In this document: one piece after another, positions 1 through 8,214 of the stretch
Numbering within the stretch: position 1 is the first letter of the stretch
How the letters are laid out: each line of letters opens with the position of its first letter
Position numbers and translations under genes: made by a program
Notes under the pieces: model-generated
What the model was told of the DNA's origin: nothing
What the model saw: the letters and a program-made list of their open reading frames with translations, nothing else
Databases searched by the model: none
NCBI GenBank assembly: GCA_016926505.1
Contig: JAFGOM010000084.1
Span: forward strand, 1 to 35,472
Reading direction: 5' to 3'
Length of the DNA: 35,472 bases
From: Methanospirillaceae archaeon
GTDB taxonomy: Archaea; Halobacteriota; Methanomicrobia; Methanomicrobiales; Methanospirillaceae

Positions 1-16
1 TTTGAGGAGACCTTAA

Positions 17-35
17 GATCGCGCCACCCGCGATC
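17..35. repeat. Perfect 7-bp hairpin downstream of truA
   Basis: GATCGCG and CGCGATC flank a 5-nt CCACC loop, just past the truA stop. It could be a 3' RNA hairpin of the truA transcript or an operator for a gene beyond the left edge. Positions 1-58 hold no gene that I can see. A TATA-like GTTATAAAT lies at 37-45. Confidence 0.4.
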
Positions 36-58
36 CGTTATAAATCCATAATCTCAGG

Positions 59-883
59 TCAGGTGTCAGGGAAGATCTCCTCACAGAGGAGCGAGATCAG
101 CTGATGATGCATATGCAAGGCTCTCCTCTTCTCTTCTTTCTTTAAAACCGGTAACAGAGGTATCCATGCAAGTTGACACTCGATATCCCAGAGCACGAGG
201 CCGGTCGGATCAGCAGGGGGAATCCGGGCAGGACAGGTACCGGAAAGCATATTATGTACATCGTTTTTGGAAATTTTTCCCTGACTGCACCAGAGCAGTG
301 CCGTAACGATTCCCCTGACCATATTCCACAAAAAACTCTCTGCCTGTATCTCATAATACCACCTGCCGGTTTCGGTTACCAGTGATGAGGCATAGACATG
401 GCGAACCGGATCCCTGCCCGGCTCCATCTTTGCAAAACAGTGGAATGCATGGGAACCGATAAAAAGTGAGGCTACCTCGTTTACATACCCGGGATCCGGA
501 ATCGGCGAGAGGCTATAGTAGCGGTATGTCCGGGAAACAGGAACATAACGGGGATTAAACCGGTCATCTACCACCGCATAGGCAGAGAGATAAATATCAG
601 GGGGCAGGAGTTTCTGAAGTACGAGGATTGCCCGTTGTGGATAGCAGGTGGTAAAGGCAAATATCTGGCGGCGTGCTGATACCCCCCTGTCGGTTCGTCC
701 GGCCATCCTGAACCGTCCTGATCCGTCATCCTTGAAAAGATTGGTTTTATAGCAGATGCGAAGAATATCTCCTTCTACTGTCCGCACCCGGGGCTGTACC
801 TGGGAGCCATGAAACCCGGATCCCAGGTATGAGACTAAAAATGCAATCCTTACCGGGAGATTCTTCGTTTTATCCGGTTCCAT
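59..883 (-). CDS. truA: tRNA pseudouridine synthase A
   Basis: TruA isomerises uridines in the tRNA anticodon arm (positions 38-40 in the bacterial enzyme) to pseudouridine. The protein is 274 aa, the usual family length. The catalytic motif AGRTDRGVSA is present, with the nucleophilic Asp at about residue 65, and the N-terminal strand region FLVSYLGSGFHGSQ fits the family. The C-terminal half has the family-typical ESFLWNMVRGIV segment. The ATG at 883 lies inside the 3' end of the upstream PHP gene (34-nt overlap), so the two genes are probably co-transcribed and translationally coupled. I see no alternative start that removes the overlap. Assignment is firm; the exact target positions are inferred from the family. 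Confidence 0.93.
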   Translation of the reverse strand: MEPDKTKNLPVRIAFLVSYLGSGFHGSQVQPRVRTVEGDILRICYKTNLFKDDGSGRFRMAGRTDRGVSARRQIFAFTTCYPQRAILVLQKLLPPDIYLSAYAVVDDRFNPRYVPVSRTYRYYSLSPIPDPGYVNEVASLFIGSHAFHCFAKMEPGRDPVRHVYASSLVTETGRWYYEIQAESFLWNMVRGIVTALLWCSQGKISKNDVHNMLSGTCPARIPPADPTGLVLWDIECQLAWIPLLPVLKKEEKRRALHMHHQLISLLCEEIFPDT

Positions 884-1515
884 GAGTTCCTGGCAGACTG
901 CCCGGTGTAGACCATAAGCGGTGTCTTTCTCCCGCCATATTCAGTTTTCCCATCACGGATGGCAGTCAGTATCGAGAGAAGGTCGGGTTTTGCATCGATA
1001 TACGTCAGACCATACCCGACATATGATGCACGGTGAGCATCACTCCCACCTACCATGGGTTTATGATATCTTCCGGCTGCCTTTACTGCCTGCCTGTTAG
1101 CGGTTCCAATGATATACCTGCTGTTGTAGACCTCTACTGCATCAACAACGGCAATAACTTCAGGGATTATGAGCCCGGCGCCGTGACGGTACCGGTGAAA
1201 CGGATGAGGAAGGACAGATATTCCTCCGCATTCCCGAATTTCTGTAACGGTAGAAAAGATATCCTGACCCGGTGCAACCGGCTCTTTTATCCCGAGAGCC
1301 AGAAGATGTCCCTGCCGGGTTGATATCTCGATCCCCGGTATAATCATGAGTGGTGTTTCGATTGCGAGCGCTTCTGTCACTCCGCTCATGGTATCATGAT
1401 CGGTTATTGCAATACCAAAAAGACCTCTTCTCTCAGCTTCACGAATAATATCAGTGATACTACTCTCTCCATCCCGTGAATGAGAGGAGTGGACATGGAG
1501 ATCACATGCAAGCAT
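850..1515 (-). CDS. PHP-domain metal-dependent phosphoesterase
   Basis: The PHP (polymerase and histidinol phosphatase) fold is shown by DLHVHSSHSRDG at the N-terminus, AITDHDT, LPHPFH and GGSDAH near the C-terminus; these His/Asp residues form the trinuclear metal site of the family. Length is about 221 aa. The frame is open to an ATG at 1566, but that start would overlap the divergent gene at 1561 and add 17 non-conserved residues before the first PHP strand. I therefore chose the ATG at 1515, directly before LACDLHVHSS. The natural substrate is unknown; relatives hydrolyse small phosphoesters or nucleotides. It is the first gene of a two-gene minus-strand unit with truA. Confidence 0.85.
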   Translation of the reverse strand: MLACDLHVHSSHSRDGESSITDIIREAERRGLFGIAITDHDTMSGVTEALAIETPLMIIPGIEISTRQGHLLALGIKEPVAPGQDIFSTVTEIRECGGISVLPHPFHRYRHGAGLIIPEVIAVVDAVEVYNSRYIIGTANRQAVKAAGRYHKPMVGGSDAHRASYVGYGLTYIDAKPDLLSILTAIRDGKTEYGGRKTPLMVYTGQSARNSWNRIKRRISR

Positions 1516-1560
1516 ATCTATACCAATATTTTTCTTCTTGCCGGTACTTAATGAACCCAC

Positions 1561-2973
1561 ATGCACATTCTCCTCCCAACAGGATCCAGTACGGAACAGA
1601 TCGTGGCTGATGCTGCTGCCGGCCTCGATGCAACGGTTGTGGTAACCGGGGAGATCGCTTCCTTTCTTACACCGTCTTATCTCACAAAACTCGTTTGTGA
1701 AGGGAATTACGATCTTGTCATGGTATCAGGAATGTGCACGGCATCATTTGCAGCAGTTACGAAAAAGACAGGGGTGCCGGTGATCCGGGGTCCGCGCCAT
1801 GCATCTGATCTTGCTAGGATCCTTTCTTTACTCGGAACGGTTCAATTCTCAGAGACCATACCTGCCGATGATCTCCTTGCTGACAGATACCGGGAGGAGG
1901 CAAAGAACAGGGTTCTTGAAAGTGAAGAATCAGCACACGCTGCCTTTTATATCAGGGATAAAAAGATTGGCGGAGGGAGTCGGATGAAAGTGATAGCCGA
2001 GATCATGGATGCCGACCGGTGCCCGGATATTGCGTCACAGGTCAGAGATCTTTTTTCCCGTGGTGCTGACATAGTGGATCTTGGATTCGGATTTGATGCT
2101 ACGCCTGACTCGGTGAGAGAGACCATGAACCGGGTTTCTGATACAAAGGGGATTATCGCTGCAGATACGCAGGATCCTGAACTGATACAGGAGGCACTCA
2201 AAAGGGCCGAAATCATCCTCTCATTGCATGATGGCAATATGGGAGAAGCAGCACCCATGGTTGCCCGTGCCGGGGCAGCGGCAGTGATTATTCCCGGACA
2301 ATCGAGCCTTTTTGAGAATATCAGGGCTGCACGGGATGCCGGGATACAGAAGATCCTGGCTGATCCCCTCCTTCCACCCGTCGGATCCGGGCTTGTACAA
2401 TCCCTGGGACGCTTCATTGGGATCACTGATCCGATCTTCTTTGGCGCAGGCAACGTCATCGAACTCATCGATGCAGATGCACCCGGAGTTGTGGGTCTTC
2501 TTGCCGGGATGGCCCATGAGATCGGTGCCAGTCTCTTCTTCTGCAGTGAACACAGTGACAAAACGACCGGGTGTGTCTCTCTGGCACGGCAGGCGACAGA
2601 GATGATGGTACTGTGTAAGAACCGTCCGTTCCCAAAGGATCTCGGCCTGGACCTTCTTGTGATACAGGAGAAACACCGCCGATCTGAACCACCGATCCCG
2701 TATACAAGCTCTCTTGTGGCGTCTCCCGTACCTGATTCCGTTACCTATGATCCCTGTGGAAATTTCAGGATTGGAATCAGCAATGAATGCATTATTGCGG
2801 AACACAACGGTGAGGCAATCATCGGAAAGAAATGGGATGATATCCTGTATACCATCATCTCAAACGGGCATCTCTCACGGCTTGATCATGCTGCCTACCT
2901 TGGCAAGGAACTATACAAGGCAGAACTTGCACTCAGGTTCTCGCGGAGTTTTGAACAGGACGGACCATTCTGA
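1561..2973 (+). CDS. Dihydropteroate-synthase-like protein of methanogens
   Basis: This 470-aa protein matches the long archaeal DHPS-like family (TIGR00284 type). It has an N-terminal region of about 140 residues of its own, then a TIM-barrel-like pterin-binding region beginning near MKVIAEIMDADRCPD (about residue 142) with DLGFGFDAT, IIAADTQDPE and FFGAGNVIELIDADAPG. The C-terminal 120 residues are an accessory segment. Family members are proposed to act in tetrahydromethanopterin biosynthesis or related pterin chemistry, but the reaction of this long form is not settled as far as I know. The ATG at 1561 lies 45 nt from the divergent PHP start and has no clear Shine-Dalgarno sequence. The identity as DHPS-related is strong; the exact reaction is inference. 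Confidence 0.82.
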   Translation: MHILLPTGSSTEQIVADAAAGLDATVVVTGEIASFLTPSYLTKLVCEGNYDLVMVSGMCTASFAAVTKKTGVPVIRGPRHASDLARILSLLGTVQFSETIPADDLLADRYREEAKNRVLESEESAHAAFYIRDKKIGGGSRMKVIAEIMDADRCPDIASQVRDLFSRGADIVDLGFGFDATPDSVRETMNRVSDTKGIIAADTQDPELIQEALKRAEIILSLHDGNMGEAAPMVARAGAAAVIIPGQSSLFENIRAARDAGIQKILADPLLPPVGSGLVQSLGRFIGITDPIFFGAGNVIELIDADAPGVVGLLAGMAHEIGASLFFCSEHSDKTTGCVSLARQATEMMVLCKNRPFPKDLGLDLLVIQEKHRRSEPPIPYTSSLVASPVPDSVTYDPCGNFRIGISNECIIAEHNGEAIIGKKWDDILYTIISNGHLSRLDHAAYLGKELYKAELALRFSRSFEQDGPF

Positions 2974-3014
2974 CCGGTTCATTATGGTTTTGTATGCAAT
3001 GCGTACATTGCCGG

Positions 3015-3026
3015 ATTTTTTAAAAT
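3015..3026 (+). promoter_or_regulatory. TATA box for the JAMM-ribL operon
   Basis: TTTTTTAAAATA is a good archaeal TATA element. It would start transcription near 3045-3050 and leave a leader of about 120 nt before the JAMM gene, unusually long for this window. Confidence 0.5.
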
Positions 3027-3061
3027 ACCGCGACCGGGCAGAGATGACCCGGGGGATAAAA

Positions 3062-3117
3062 ATCACAAAACCGGGAACCGGTAATAGGAGCAGATCTTTC
3101 GTTACCCTTTTTGTGAT
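3062..3117 (+). other. Potential structured 5' leader of the JAMM-ribL operon
   Basis: ATCACAAAA (3062-3070) and TTTTGTGAT (3109-3117) are perfect 9-bp complements. Inside them GGTAA (3080-3084) and TTACC (3102-3106) can pair, closing a loop of about 17 nt. The element sits between the inferred transcription start and the JAMM start codon. It could be an RNA structure, a DNA operator, or part of the 3' end of the upstream gene. No known riboswitch class is recognised. Confidence 0.4.
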
Positions 3118-3167
3118 CCACTGACAACAGATAGGACAGGCATGATGAACAGGGATTTAACCATTAC

Positions 3168-3539
3168 ATGATGATAACCGGTATCAGGGAAGAGGTGATC
3201 CATCTTCTTCTCACTTTGGGAAAAGAGAATCACCCGCGGGAATTTGCAACACTCCTTGTTGAAGAAGACGGGATCATCTGTGAAGTGAACCTGCTTCCGG
3301 GGACTATCGGCGGAGAAACAAGTGCAACAATCCTCACAGACATGATACCGCTTGGTATATCCTATGCAGGGAGTGCTCACAGTCACCCAAACGGGGTGTT
3401 GAGACCTTCAAGCGCAGATATATCCTTTTTTAAACGAACCGGCAGGTGTCATCTCATCGTTGGATATCCTTATTTAGAGGACTGCTACCGTTGTTTCCGA
3501 AACGATGGAACCGAGCAGAATATCGAGGTTTTTTCATGA
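3168..3539 (+). CDS. JAMM/MPN+ (Mov34-PAD1) metalloprotease-like protein
   Basis: The 123-aa protein carries a complete JAMM zinc motif: Glu25 (in PREFATLL), His71 and His73 (in AHSHPNG), Ser81 and Asp84 (SSAD). Spacing fits HxH-x7-S-x2-D. Archaeal stand-alone JAMM proteins remove ubiquitin-like SAMP modifiers or cleave related C-termini, so isopeptidase or small-modifier processing is the likely activity. There is no membrane segment or signal peptide. Two adjacent ATGs exist (3168 and 3171) and the choice changes one residue. The stop overlaps the ribL start by ATGA, indicating translational coupling. The family assignment is strong; the substrate is unknown. Confidence 0.85.
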   Translation: MMITGIREEVIHLLLTLGKENHPREFATLLVEEDGIICEVNLLPGTIGGETSATILTDMIPLGISYAGSAHSHPNGVLRPSSADISFFKRTGRCHLIVGYPYLEDCYRCFRNDGTEQNIEVFS

Positions 3540-3991
3540 TCCGGGTCGTTGCAACAGGGACCTTTGATATTCTGCATCCCGGACACCTGCATTATCTCTC
3601 GGAATCAGCAGCCCTTGGTGATGAACTGTATGTTATCATCGCCCGTGACAAAAATGTCAGGCATAAACCGCGTCCGGTAGTACCTGAGATGCAGCGGCTT
3701 TGTATGGTCGATGCCTTAAAGCCGGTTACAAAGGCAGTTCTTGGTGATATGGATGATATGTTTGCCCCGGTACGAATGATTAAACCTGACATTATCACTC
3801 TTGGATACAACCAGCACTTCAAAACAGAAGATCTTGCACGCCTTCTTGTACAGGAAGGGATCACTGCTGAAGTTGTACGGATCTCTGAGTACGCTACATC
3901 GCCGTTTACAAGTTCCAGCATGATAGTAAAGGAGATTTTAGCAAGAGACCGGCACAACGGTATCGAACCGGAAGACTACACCGGCAGATAA
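3536..3991 (+). CDS. ribL: FAD synthetase (FMN adenylyltransferase), RibL-type
   Basis: A 151-aa cytidylyltransferase-like nucleotidyltransferase. Its N-terminus has TGTFDILHPGHLHYL with the HxGH nucleotide-binding motif at residues 14-17, and the C-terminal half has SPFTSSSMIVKEI, the family's ISSTxxR-region equivalent. Length and motifs match archaeal RibL (Methanocaldococcus MJ1179 type), which makes FAD from FMN and ATP or CTP. The frame is open upstream to 3446 inside the JAMM gene, but the conserved domain begins at the ATG at 3536, which overlaps the JAMM stop. Other small nucleotidyltransferases (glycerol-3-phosphate or ethanolamine-phosphate cytidylyltransferases) share the motif, so FAD synthetase is likely but not certain. 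Confidence 0.8.
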   Translation: MIRVVATGTFDILHPGHLHYLSESAALGDELYVIIARDKNVRHKPRPVVPEMQRLCMVDALKPVTKAVLGDMDDMFAPVRMIKPDIITLGYNQHFKTEDLARLLVQEGITAEVVRISEYATSPFTSSSMIVKEILARDRHNGIEPEDYTGR

Positions 3992-4090
3992 AACCCTCCT
4001 TTATCGTTTTCATTTGTATCGGGAGTTTATTACTTCTGGAACAAACGGCAGGATCAGGGCAAACCTCTTTTTCCCGGCTCACCCCATTCT

Positions 4091-5305
4091 ATGGGAATGA
4101 CTCTTCCCTCCTGGTGGCAGTCTGTCATCCTTGTTCTTCTCTTTATCCTCGTTGTCCCTCTTATCGGACAGACATGGATCGCAGGGATTCTTCTTGTCAT
4201 CATCTCAATCTACCTTCTCTATATCACTCTCTCCCCTTTTCTACCGGTGGCCCTCTTTACTCTTGGTTCATTAACCTTCCTTGGGATATTACCCTGTTTC
4301 GTTCTGGTAACAACGGTAGCTCTTGTTACCACCGGTATCGTACTCTTTCAGATATACCCAAAAAAACCTCACTTTTATGGCTTATTCCTTGTTTCGGGTT
4401 TATTGGTCTCGTCTCTCATCATGTTGTACATGAATCATGTATCAATCGTGACCGTCCTGATGGGAGTGACCGTTGCAGTAATGCTTCGTTCAATACTCGG
4501 AGAATCAGCAGAAGAAACAATGATTGAGATTCTTGGTGTTGCCATGGCGATGCTTCTTATCGAGGACCTCCAGTTTCATGCAACCCTGATTATCGTCCTC
4601 TTTGCAATGGTCATATCATTTGGTTTTGGATACTTTGCATACCGGTTTAAGACTGCAGATCTTCCCGGGCTCTTCTCAGCAGCTCTTATCGGAATAATTC
4701 TCATCATCTTTGCTGATATCAGGTGGTTCATTCTTATGCTCTGCTTCTTTATGGTGGGATCACTTGCATCCCGGTACCGGATAGATTATAAGAAAACACT
4801 CCATGTAGAACAGGAGAAAGGGGGGGCGAGGGGATATCTTAATGTCTTTGCAAACGGGATCGTTGCCGCTGCAGCTGCCGTCGGGTATGGTGTTTTTGGA
4901 AGTCCGGTCTTTGTCGCGGTTTATATCGGAAGTATCGCATCAGCGACTGCCGATACCATTGCCGGTGAGATCGGTGTCTGCAGCAGTAATCCCCGCCTTA
5001 TCACAAACTTAAAGCGGGTACCAAAAGGAACAAACGGAGGTATTACCCTGCTGGGTGAAGCTGCAGGGCTCGGTGGATCAGCTCTCATTGCAGGTATTGC
5101 CCTGGTTCTCGGTATTGCATCAGTTCCCCTCTGCATCGCGTGTATCATTGCCGGTTTTATCGGGACCAACGTGGACAGTCTTATCGGAGTTCTCCTCGAG
5201 AACAGGGGACTAACCAGAAATGCAGGAACAAATTACCTCTCAACCCTTATCGGCGGAGTTTCCTGTGCTGTCATCTACCTGAGCATGGGAGCGTTCTTTT
5301 CATGA
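4091..5305 (+). CDS. DUF92 family integral membrane protein (VTE6-like)
   Basis: A 404-aa polytopic membrane protein with roughly ten hydrophobic segments. The C-terminal half carries the DUF92 signature: ASATADTIAGEIG, a charged loop NLKRVPKGTNGGIT, and GEAAGLGGS. The plant relative VTE6 phosphorylates phytyl phosphate, and archaeal relatives may act in isoprenoid (geranylgeranyl) phosphate salvage. The role here is inferred from the family. The gene follows ribL after about 100 nt, and a TATA-like GTTTATTAC near 4025 suggests its own promoter. No Shine-Dalgarno sequence is visible before the ATG at 4091. It converges with the next minus-strand gene. Confidence 0.78.
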   Translation: MGMTLPSWWQSVILVLLFILVVPLIGQTWIAGILLVIISIYLLYITLSPFLPVALFTLGSLTFLGILPCFVLVTTVALVTTGIVLFQIYPKKPHFYGLFLVSGLLVSSLIMLYMNHVSIVTVLMGVTVAVMLRSILGESAEETMIEILGVAMAMLLIEDLQFHATLIIVLFAMVISFGFGYFAYRFKTADLPGLFSAALIGIILIIFADIRWFILMLCFFMVGSLASRYRIDYKKTLHVEQEKGGARGYLNVFANGIVAAAAAVGYGVFGSPVFVAVYIGSIASATADTIAGEIGVCSSNPRLITNLKRVPKGTNGGITLLGEAAGLGGSALIAGIALVLGIASVPLCIACIIAGFIGTNVDSLIGVLLENRGLTRNAGTNYLSTLIGGVSCAVIYLSMGAFFS

Positions 5306-5452
5306 GAAAATGATTCTATTCACTTAAATGCGGTATAATGGCTCATGCAGACATCCCTGCCGAAAATGACAACCAAAATTTGACATACCCACCGAAAAAA
5401 TAGCGGAGAGGATTGCATTTTTTCCGGGAGTATCTGCGATATCATCCGGGAC

Positions 5453-6340
5453 TTAATACTTATACCATCGCCCCTTCTCATCGTACTCTCCCTGCTCTGT
5501 CTTTCCAGGTATCGGTCCATTATCCGGGAACCCGGGTACTTCTCTTTCGTAACGGGAGAGTATCTGGTAGCATCGGTACCGGTAACCATACCAGAAAGTT
5601 ACAAAGAGGCATGTTCCGACGGCACCGATACCGGCGGTTACCAGAAAACCATACAGCCCGAAGAATGATATCCACTCCCCTGCAGACATACCTGAAAATT
5701 GCGCCGATATCTCCTGGCTGCTCATTCCCGAATAGGGCATAAAGAGATCGGCAAGTGCAAGACTGTATATCAAAAGGCAGATTATTCCAATCAGAAATCC
5801 GGCAAGAAGGATAACAACCAGAATGCCAAGAACTGACAGGGGCCTTTTTGCAACAAGGAAAAAGCTCTCCCTGATTGAAGTAAAGATCCGGGTGTCCCGG
5901 TATACGGCGATCATGTCATAAAAAAGTGTTCCAATCACCAGAAAACAGACGATAATGCAACCGATTCCTGCAATTATGCCACTAGTGAGAGTAACTGAAC
6001 CGGTAATAACAAAGGGACTCAATGCACCAAGAATCAGAACAAAACTGATAACTAGAACAAGAAATGCAGGGAGAAGGATCGGGAAGTAATACCGTTTGGC
6101 AGACACGAAAAACCCCCTTATCGTCGGAGGATTATTCCCGAGTGATGCCAGTGTTCCGGCCACGAAAAAAGGGAGAAGAACTGCAAGCAGGATTGCCACA
6201 CGACTTGCGATAAAGAGGGTTGAGTAGTAGCACAAAAGGATGCTTACAAAGACTACAAAACCGGCAAAGACACCGGGTATCCAGATGACCGGGCGGAAAA
6301 GCAACGGTAAAAGGGAAGAGGGGGGGGGCGTTTCCTGCAT
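5453..6340 (-). CDS. Polytopic membrane protein of unknown function
   Basis: This 295-aa protein has about six strongly hydrophobic segments, including IPGVFAGFVVFVSILLCYY near the N-terminus and LGILVVILLAGFLIGII near the middle, and a charged cytosolic-looking tail (KTEQGEYDEKGRW). A central soluble segment (IAVYRDTRIFTSIRESF) resembles the DUF4013 or glycerophosphodiesterase-membrane type of archaeal proteins, but I cannot assign a family securely. Its start lies 3 nt after the stop of the pyruvate-kinase-like gene, so the two form one minus-strand operon. No catalytic motif is visible. Confidence 0.7.
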   Translation of the reverse strand: MQETPPPSSLLPLLFRPVIWIPGVFAGFVVFVSILLCYYSTLFIASRVAILLAVLLPFFVAGTLASLGNNPPTIRGFFVSAKRYYFPILLPAFLVLVISFVLILGALSPFVITGSVTLTSGIIAGIGCIIVCFLVIGTLFYDMIAVYRDTRIFTSIRESFFLVAKRPLSVLGILVVILLAGFLIGIICLLIYSLALADLFMPYSGMSSQEISAQFSGMSAGEWISFFGLYGFLVTAGIGAVGTCLFVTFWYGYRYRCYQILSRYEREVPGFPDNGPIPGKTEQGEYDEKGRWYKY

Positions 6341-6343
6341 AAA

Positions 6344-6934
6344 TCACCGGTTCCGGGGCATCGCAACGATCTCGCGGACCTGCAGGTCAAAAAACCGCTG
6401 TGTGTGCGAAGGTTTTATGACACAGACGGTATCAGCGCCTGAAGCGGTACCACCAACGGCTATCACCTCACCATCAGGAGAGAGGACACCCTGATCGGTA
6501 GCGATAAGCACGCATTCGATTGCAACTTTTAAGCCCACTGCAACAACGCGCCTGAGTGATTCAGATACTGCTTCACTCCGTGATCCTCCTCCCACCTTGG
6601 GGGATGCAGAGAATGCCCGTTCAAGTCCTGACAAAACATGAGTTCCCGTGATGATACGGCTCCCGGAAGCACGAATCTCTTCAGCAATCCCCTGGTCAAA
6701 CTCCCATATCCCGGGTTTTGAAAACCCGACCACGTGCGTGACAATAACCAGCTCTAATTCACTTTCAGCAAGTGCACGATGAAAAGAGAGCGCTGTTTTA
6801 CCGGATGTACTTGCAACGACCAGAGTTTTGATGCCGGTTTCCCGGGCACGCTCAATGGCCATCCTGACACAGTCCCCGGTATTCTCCGGACCCGGGTTCT
6901 CGAAATAGTAGATTTTTTTTGTGCTGAAACTCAT
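6344..6934 (-). CDS. Pyruvate kinase alpha/beta (C-terminal) domain-like protein
   Basis: A 196-aa stand-alone protein related to the C-terminal domain of pyruvate kinase (COG1751 type). Visible features are TLVVASTSGKTA near residue 40, the central LVIVTHVVGFSKPG, and the tail GGTASGADTVCVIKP. It lacks the catalytic barrel, so it is not a pyruvate kinase; the function of these free domains is unknown, with a ligand-binding role plausible. The frame is open to 6961, but the ATG at 6934 precedes the conserved sequence and avoids crowding the divergent ychF promoter. It leads a two-gene unit with the downstream membrane protein. Confidence 0.75.
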   Translation of the reverse strand: MSFSTKKIYYFENPGPENTGDCVRMAIERARETGIKTLVVASTSGKTALSFHRALAESELELVIVTHVVGFSKPGIWEFDQGIAEEIRASGSRIITGTHVLSGLERAFSASPKVGGGSRSEAVSESLRRVVAVGLKVAIECVLIATDQGVLSPDGEVIAVGGTASGADTVCVIKPSHTQRFFDLQVREIVAMPRNR

Positions 6935-6974
6935 AATAACGATACCGACGTCTGGAACCATAAAAGGAATGTCT

Positions 6975-8144
6975 ATGATAACACTCGCTCTTGCCGGAAA
7001 ACCAAACTGTGGAAAGTCGACCTTATACCGTGCAGCAACAATGGCGCACGCAGATATCCAGAACTACCCGTTCACAACAATCGATGCAAACTTCGGGATT
7101 GCGTACGTGCGGGTGCCCTGTGCATGCCGTGATCTCGGACTCTCATGTGGCAGCTGTACTTCCGGGATCAGGTATATCCCGATAAATTTGATCGATGTTG
7201 CCGGCCTTGTTCCTGATGCCCATGCTGGTAAAGGGCTTGGAAACCAGTTCCTTGATAACTTAAGACAGGCAGATGCCATCATCAACGTCATCGATGCAAG
7301 CGGGGGTACTGATCTGGAGGGAAACCCGACTGAGATCGGGGCCAATGATCCCCTCGAAGAGATAGACCTTGTCAGGAATGAGATGGCAATGTGGCTGTTT
7401 GGTATCATTGGTAAACACTGGCCAAAGATGCAGCGTCAGGCACAACAGAGATCATATTCACTGGAGAGTGGTCTTGCAGAGATCCTTGCCGGTCTTGCCA
7501 TCTCAGAGCAGGACATCCTGGATGCAGAGCATTCCTCAAAAGTCAGCCTGAAGGGTGCCGGAGAAGAAGAACTCCTGATTTTTAGCCGGGAACTGCTTCG
7601 CATCTCAAAACCGATAATCGTTGCAGGAAACAAGACTGATATTGCTTCCAAAGACTCGGTAACCCGGCTGTCACAGAACAATGTGCGTCTTGTCAGCGGA
7701 GCTGCAGAGCTGGCACTGAGGCAGGCGGCATCTGCAGAATTTATCAGTTATAACCCGGGAGACACGGCTTTTCTGATACCAGAACCTGATAAACTCTCTT
7801 TAGCCCAGAAGAAGGGCCTCGATGCCATTGCTACCTACATGAAGGAGCACGAAGGAACAGGGGTTCAGGCGGTCCTGAACCATGCGGTCTTTGATCTTCT
7901 CCAGATGATCGTGGTATACCCGGTCGAGGATGAGAACCAGTATATGGATAAACGGGGAAGAATCCTGCCTGATGCATTTCTGATAAAAAAGGGATCAAAT
8001 CCTCACGATCTCGCTTTTATGGTACATTCTGATATCGGGGCCGGATTTTTATATGCAGTGAATGCAAGGACAAAGATGCGTATCAAGGAGAGTTATGAAC
8101 TTCAGAATGGTGATATCATCAGAATTGTCAGTACTGCCAAATAG
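6975..8144 (+). CDS. ychF: YchF/OLA1-family P-loop ATPase with TGS domain
   Basis: A 389-aa protein of the YchF (Obg-like ATPase) family. G1 is AGKPNCGKST near residue 10, the switch region is DVAGLVPDAHAGKGLGNQFL, and NKTD supplies the G4 position. A TGS domain fills the last 70 residues (FLIKKGSNPHDLAFMVHSDIG onward). The family associates with ribosomes and stress responses; bacterial and human members prefer ATP. A Cys cluster (CACRDLGLSCGSC) near residue 42 is a possible metal or redox site. ATG codons lie at 6969 and 6975; AGGA at 6965-6968 is ideally spaced for 6975, giving the start MITLALAG. Confidence 0.9.
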   Translation: MITLALAGKPNCGKSTLYRAATMAHADIQNYPFTTIDANFGIAYVRVPCACRDLGLSCGSCTSGIRYIPINLIDVAGLVPDAHAGKGLGNQFLDNLRQADAIINVIDASGGTDLEGNPTEIGANDPLEEIDLVRNEMAMWLFGIIGKHWPKMQRQAQQRSYSLESGLAEILAGLAISEQDILDAEHSSKVSLKGAGEEELLIFSRELLRISKPIIVAGNKTDIASKDSVTRLSQNNVRLVSGAAELALRQAASAEFISYNPGDTAFLIPEPDKLSLAQKKGLDAIATYMKEHEGTGVQAVLNHAVFDLLQMIVVYPVEDENQYMDKRGRILPDAFLIKKGSNPHDLAFMVHSDIGAGFLYAVNARTKMRIKESYELQNGDIIRIVSTAK

Positions 8145-8183
8145 AGGCTGATATTTTAGGTGAAACAGAAAAAACAATGCGTA

Positions 8184-8193
8184 TTTTTAAATA
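8184..8193 (+). promoter_or_regulatory. TATA box placing transcription start at the ATG (leaderless)
   Basis: TTTTTAAATA is centred about 26 bp before the ATG at 8215, the usual TATA-to-start distance in archaea. The message is therefore probably leaderless. Confidence 0.6.
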
Positions 8194-8214
8194 GAAAGGA
8201 AACAACTTTTTATT

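Noticed and set aside
1947-2805. Two long minus-strand frames (204 and 194 aa)
   Set aside because: They are antisense to the DHPS-like gene, overlap each other in different frames, and show no motifs.
3062-3117. FMN riboswitch upstream of ribL
   Set aside because: The conserved bases of the RFN element are not present; only a generic stem is visible.
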